Assembly (NCBI GenBank): GCA_036971475.1
Contig: JBAIZL010000058.1
Span: 3,120,001 to 3,184,000, forward strand
Direction: 5' to 3'
Origin: Prosapia bicincta
Lineage: Eukaryota > Arthropoda > Insecta > Hemiptera > Cercopidae
Length of the DNA: 64,000 nt
The position numbers and the translations under genes are program-made. The notes beneath the pieces are model-generated. The model saw nothing but the letters and a program-made list of their open reading frames with translations, was not told where the DNA came from and searched no databases. How positions within the stretch are numbered: the stretch's first letter is position 1; each line of letters starts with the position of its first letter. This document shows positions 54,501 through 60,022 of this stretch, piece by piece.

Positions 54501-57500
54501 AATGAGCAATGGTTTTAACCAGTGAAAATACCTATGAGAAGTTGTAAGTTTACATATTTATAAAAATAGTGTTATTTGAAAATGTGTCTGAGTGTGTGTA
54601 TTGTAGAAAGTTAAATGAAGTACCCCTGGGACACAAAACTCTTATTTGTATGCTTAGGTAATTTGCATCCCTCTGCAGGACAAAACTCTAAATATAGAGC
54701 TATATATAATCAATGCATATTTTAAGATAAGCACTAACCTTAATCCTGATGAGGGTTGATTGACAACTACTGCATTTCCTGGAGCAGGGTAAGGACACTT
54801 GTACAACTCTTCTATGAATTTAGTCAAATTGTGTTCTGACTGTCCATGATGTGATTCTAACTCCACAAGTAACTAATAAAAAGCAATTTACATACTATGT
54901 TAATATTTTTCTTAGGTCTAATATGCAATAATTGTTGATCTATAATTTAGATATTTTTAGTTAAAATTTTAGTTCTGGTTTATTAATTTCTTTGAGAAAA
55001 ATATCATTTGTATAATTAAAAAAATATCAATAAATTAGGACTACTTTGTAATAACTTTAAAGTGAAAATGCTAACTTATTTTTTTTTAAAAACATTGTTT
55101 TTAAACGCCAATGAGCTTACAATACTGTTCAGTGCACTAATAGTACAAGTAAATAGAAAATGTTGGACAACAATTTATAAACTTATTTAAGATTGGTGTA
55201 GCTCTGAGAAACCAACACAGAGTTGTTCTACAATTTTTAACATCTCTTACAATACAATTTAGGTATTCATCAACATCAGCATCATAGTTATTAAGAAAGA
55301 CTATTACAGAAGCCATTTTCTTGGTTTTAATCTCCTCAGAAAAGTATATTGAGTGTGTCATTTTTCTTCTATGCCTAGAATTCTCAGACTCTTAATTTAT
55401 GACACATTTTAGATAACTTTCATTTATCAGAACATAATGCATACTCTTCTGAAATGAGACAAATAAGAACTTCACAATGCTGGGTATGGCAAAAAATATC
55501 ATACTCAATATAATTATAATTAACCTAGCAGAGACATAAGATATTATAATAATACTCAGAAACATATAGTATACTGGGCCTGGATTTACTTGCAGTGCGC
55601 ATCATTGGATTGGTAGCTTTTATTATTCACTAACCTAACCATACTTGAAATGAATAATAACCCAAAAACTCACTAGAAAAATACATCTATAAAAAAAACA
55701 TACACAACAATTTAATAAACCTACAGACAACATATGCAGATGACGTACTTTTCAAAAACATCATGCATGCGGCTCAAGAAGAAACATGTATGAGGTCAAC
55801 AAATACCAACATCACGGACCGAACAACCACACCAGAAAAACAGAGAAAATTAATTCAGTGATCCGACAATGGTCAAGTGACCGAAAGGTGCCTCATCACA
55901 TAAGGTAAAATTATAGTACTTTATGGTGGAAAAATTATTTACAATTAACAATAAGTTTATAAATCATCAAGGAGATAATGCAGTTAAGTTTAAGGAGTTG
56001 AAGAGTTAAGTTCGGGAATTTGAGGAGCTGGAGAGAAAGGAGTTATGTTCTGGGAGGCAGAAAAGGATTCTAAGCATGAGAGGTTGGAGGTACAGGGAGT
56101 CTACCCTGGGAGCCGAAAATAAAATGGTAAAATAATAATACAGAATTTCCTCCGTCATTTTGGAAACAAAGTGGATCACGCCAAATCCAAGCCTATGCAT
56201 TAGAACGCTGAAGATCGACCAAGGTACTTCAATTGAATATCAGTGTAACACTCTTAAAAATAAGGTGTTACATATAAATTCATTTATATATTTAATTTTT
56301 ATTTAATAATTATATCTTCCCAATATAAAAGAAAATTTTTGTTTTATTGGTGCACATTGTGAAGCTAGCATAGATAGTAGCGCCCCTAGCGGGTAAAAAT
56401 ATAAAATATCGTACGAGTTAGTAACGTGAGGTAATAACCCACATCACCCCATGTGACGTACGCATGGTCTGATATCGCCTGATCCGATGCACCAATAAAA
56501 AAATTCAAAATAATAACCAAGGGTGGGAAATTCCGTTGGCGTGCCCTTGCAGAAGCCCCACTTCTCCAGAGGTTCCCGAACGGAACAGACGTAATGGCAT
56601 TTTCGGACATAACTTAGAAATTTATAAGCTTCCAGTTTTCAAAATTTAAGATGTCAAGGCCGGTACCAAATTTTATTAACGCAACAAAAGAAGAAGTCAG
56701 AATCGATTATTTATGTGTTTCAAACGAGTAAAAGTTAATATAATTTTTGTTTAAGAGCCCTGATTTGCAAGAGCGATGTGTTAAGTGTACAAAATCGATG
56801 TGCAATAATTAATGATGTGTTTAAAGTGTTTTACAAGTAATGTGCACAACCAGGTATGTTTTAGATAATAATAAAGAAAATGTATTTTAATGTTAACTAA
56901 GTTGAATTTTAATTGATAAACGGTTAACACATGAACGGTAGAAATTGTCCTTTGAATATTCATTTTTAAAAATTTAATTGGTAATCTTAAGTTACTACCT
57001 TCTTGATATATTAATTTTAAAAGTTAATAAATAATTAAAATGTATGGAATAATTAGCAGTAATTAAAAAATAATTACTCCACACATTGGTGTCTTTTGCT
57101 CTATTGTAATTTGTCATTGATTAATAAATTGCCTAACTTTGTATTTTAGAGCTTTAAATTCTTATTTCCCAAGTAACCTAGTTCTAGCTTCAAGATAGAA
57201 GAGCGTCATAGACAGACAGTAATTGCCTGGGTTATGACGTTAGAACTAGAGCCCAGGGTAAGTAATTAATTAATTAATATGTTAATTAGTAATTAACACA
57301 CATTTTTAAAATAAAGGTAAAACTTACCCCCAGTAAATAGGGCTGACCCGTTACATCAGTACAAATTAACTAATTATTTAAAATTAAATTTTTATAAATT
57401 TAAAATTAAAAGATAACAAAGAAAATTCAGAAAACTAAATTTATAAAATACAAGCCATAACACAGTAGCCTCACGTCTAGAGAATAATTCAATTAATTAT

Positions 57501-59591
57501 ATATCATTGGTTAAGATATATTAGAGTTAAGACTAAATAATAGTTAATTGTTAAGAGTTCTGCTGAAATTAAACTACCTGGCAATCAATCAATTTGTATT
57601 ATTTGAACATGTAAATTAGTAGTAAATATTTTAGTATCATTAAAGTGTAATTATAAATAATCAGTGAGTTTTTTTTATTAAGTCCAGAAATGTTTTCATT
57701 GAATTTAATCTGTTCAAAATAGAGATTTAGTGCCCAACAAATTTAAAAAGTTTTACAAAATCTAATATAATTACCCATTGTACTTTAACTATTGAAGCTA
57801 TTAATAAACAAGGTCTTTAGTGTTTACGTACCACATAGTTGGCCATAATTACACAGGTTGTAAAATGAAACAATAGTACGCAGGATTAAAAAAGTATTGC
57901 TGTGTTCCTTCAGTACCATTTTGAATATTACATATTATACTAATGCAATCAAATATTATCATTCCTCAAAACAAATGTATTTTCATAAGTACGATATTTT
58001 TTATAAATAAATAAAGGTGATAATTTTTATTAAAAAAACATACAATTTCTTAAATTCATATCATCAACATTAATTCACAACATATTAATAATAAAAGATC
58101 AATATTTTCAATAAAGAAATAAAACATAAAAAAATTACACACAAACATAGGTACTTAGAAATTAAACTTACTTTGTTAAAGAATGAATTATCTTTAAATG
58201 GACTGACAACACAGTATGCTAAAGGTAAACAGATGGCGGCACCTTCAGGTTGAACTCTTCGACAATACCCATATTTTCGGATTCCATTTGAGTTTGTGAG
58301 AACAATGCAGTAACAACCACCCATTTCTGATTCATCCTTACAACCTTGAGGAGGCCAATCAGATGCATCAGGGAAGCAGAGAGATTCTATTCCATTTGGC
58401 ACACTAATCTACAAACAAAAGATACAACAAAACACATATTAAAAAAATATATTCATATATATATATAATATTGTAAGCCGAATTTTGAGAGAAAAACTGT
58501 GGAAGCTTGGAAGGTCGTACAGAGCTGGGAGATGGCTCAAATTAAAGATATCGACATGAAGCACCGGGAAGAAATAAAGATTTTTCTCAATTTAGAACAT
58601 TTATAGGGTTTTGAGAAAGAAATTAAATTCACCAAAATTCTCCATAAGAAATACATTGCAATGAAAAACAGCTGAGTATGATTTTCAAATATTTCAGCTG
58701 AGAAACAGCTGTACAAATAATATATTTAAAACAGCTGGATACAAATATTTTAACAGTATTAAAGGTTAATTATAAAAATAAACCTGAGATCAGGTTTAGT
58801 ATGTCTCATTGTAATAGACATGTTTGACAAGTGTATTAAATTAGAAATAATCACTGGTTCTAAAACAGGAAACATATTTTTACCAATAATTAAATTAATA
58901 TCAACAGATCCTATCATGCCGTTTCAAACAAAAAGGAACCAATTTTCTTTAAGATTACATTTTCAATAAGTATAACTACGGCTTCAATCGACTAAACCTG
59001 TTTTTACACAGGGTCAAATTTATGTTGCACTAAGTCGAATAAAATCTTGAGATGGATTAAAGATACATATTGAAAATACGATTGGTCAAACAAATCAAAT
59101 TTTAAACACATTCACAAAAAATACATTTTATGAGGAAATTTTGTTATGAAAATTTTGAATTATATTAAATTAATTTATATTAAAAAATAAAATTACTGTA
59201 CAAATGTTTAAAATTTGTTTCAATATGAATAGGGGCAAAAAAAAAATATATATATAAAAATTAGGTTATTTATATATATATATATATATATTTATTTATT
59301 TATTTATTTATTTATAGGTTAGTTTTGGTTGGTAAAGATTATTTAGATTTTTTTGGACTAGGAGACTGACAGACTTACCTTGGTAAGAGTCCACTCTGTA
59401 GTCTTGAAATAGAAACACATAAAAGCACTTAACCAATGATATATTTCAACCGCACAGTGGTCTTTGTCAATCAAAGAGAAAACACAAAAAGAAATATGAG
59501 AGAATGAAATAAAATAAATATAAGTTGTAATCACAGATTGTGTAGAAATCAGATGTCACAGATGCACAGATTAAAGATATATGTATTGTTT

Positions 59592-59643
<52 letters not shown>

Positions 59644-59925
59644 CTACTGTAAGTAATTTTACTTACAATATTGTAAAAATTACTTACAATAGTAATATAT
59701 TAACTTCATAAAGTCAGTGCAACGGAAAAACAATGGATAACGTAAAATATCAAGAATATATATATATATTACAACTTATATTTATTTTATTTCATTCTCT
59801 CATATTTCTTTTTGTGTTTTCTCTTTGATTGACAAAGACCACTGTGTGGTTGAAATATATCATTGGTTAAGTGCTTTTATGTGTTTCTATTTCAAAACAT
59901 ATTGGGATATTTATATATATGTATA

Positions 59926-60022
<97 letters not shown>

